Positions 63,706-64,000 of a stretch of DNA of 64,000 nucleotides are shown here, one piece after another. Positions within the stretch are counted from its first letter, which is position 1; the number at the start of each line of letters is the position of its first letter. The DNA lies in NCBI GenBank assembly GCA_965112735.1, contig OZ218959.1, forward strand, positions 1,550,001 to 1,614,000. The letters run 5' to 3'. A program made the translations under genes and the position numbers. The notes beneath the pieces are model-generated. The model saw only the letters and a list, made by a program, of their open reading frames with translations, was not told the DNA's origin and did not search any database. This stretch comes from Phaeosaccion multiseriatum (Eukaryota > Ochrophyta, other classes).

Positions 63706-64000
63706 CTTGGTTGTGAGATATGTAATTAAGAGGTTGAGGGCAAGGTCCTGGATGTAGAGTGAGGGCAGAACACTCACAAAACCCCCGGGGGGCTTGCAAA
63801 AGTATAGGAAACATTACCCAAGGGGGCTTTTCCCGTTGGGGATTTGTTCGTCGGGAGAAACAAAAACTCGTCTTTGGGTACGCTTTTGTTGATGGAGAGA
63901 GGTAGAGGAGGGGAGAAAGAGAAGGCGACACTGTGAAAGGAAGAGAGATTGGAGGAGAGGGCCCCTACGACTGAAGGAGCGGCGAAGGAGCGCCGCGAGA
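63706..64000. other. Upstream region of histone H3
   Basis: No TATA box is seen at the expected place on the minus strand. A CCCGGGGGGCTT..CAAGGGGGCTTTTCCCG stretch (63783-63837) contains two GGGGGCTT words in direct repeat that could be promoter elements. No further gene is seen. Confidence 0.4.

Overview
The window is nuclear DNA from a flagellated eukaryotic alga with a secondary plastid, most likely a photosynthetic stramenopile (ochrophyte). Most genes have short GT-AG introns. At least one protein (42128-43734) starts with a signal peptide followed by an F-led plastid transit region, which is the targeting signature of red-derived secondary plastids. A bacterial DnaG-type primase with an organelle leader fits the same picture. 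CCDC40-like, CEP72-like and perhaps lebercilin-like proteins show that the organism builds motile cilia. I cannot name the species. Exon models below were built by hand from splice sites, phase and family similarity; no alignment was run.

Layout. 433-7203 (-) 13-exon DnaG-like primase; 7760-10846 (+) novel EF-hand-like protein with a C-terminal membrane anchor; 11896-14892 (+) DsbA/FrnE-type thioredoxin fold fused to a long low-complexity tail; 15156-17297 (-) CEP72-like leucine-rich-repeat protein, head to head with 17422-18949 (+) uracil-DNA glycosylase; 20031-23331 (+) membrane protein A; 23928-26075 (-) CobW-type GTPase, head to head with 26189-35676 (+) the 20-exon CCDC40 gene; 35677-38576 repeat-rich spacer; 38577-41747 (+) glutamine-rich nuclear-type protein; 42128-43734 (+) DUF4336 protein; 44746-45250 a 42-bp minisatellite; 45442-46795 (-) and 47007-48629 (+) divergent coiled-coil genes; 50456-51142 (-) and 51284-52273 (+) divergent small membrane proteins; 53903-57184 (-) membrane protein B, a paralogue of A; 57504-61744 (+) lebercilin-like coiled coil; 62366-63705 (-) intron-containing histone H3.

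The genes fall into three themes: cilium and basal body (CCDC40, CEP72-like, lebercilin-like, possibly the 47007 coiled coil), DNA maintenance and chromatin (primase, UDG, H3), and organelle or membrane proteins (DUF4336, CobW, A/B, tetraspan). Gene density is high, with four head-to-head pairs whose start codons lie about 113-211 bp apart.

The most unusual property is simple-sequence and interspersed repeat content. Introns hold long arrays of GTGA, GGGTCA/GGGTTA, GGA, GTT and GAA, several of which grow directly out of splice-site sequences. A 15-bp motif, CAGTTGGTGATACAG, recurs at ten loci in exons, introns and spacers. Other dispersed families include a 35-bp direct repeat around a GGGA array, MITE-like inverted-repeat elements and a 116-bp triplicated unit.
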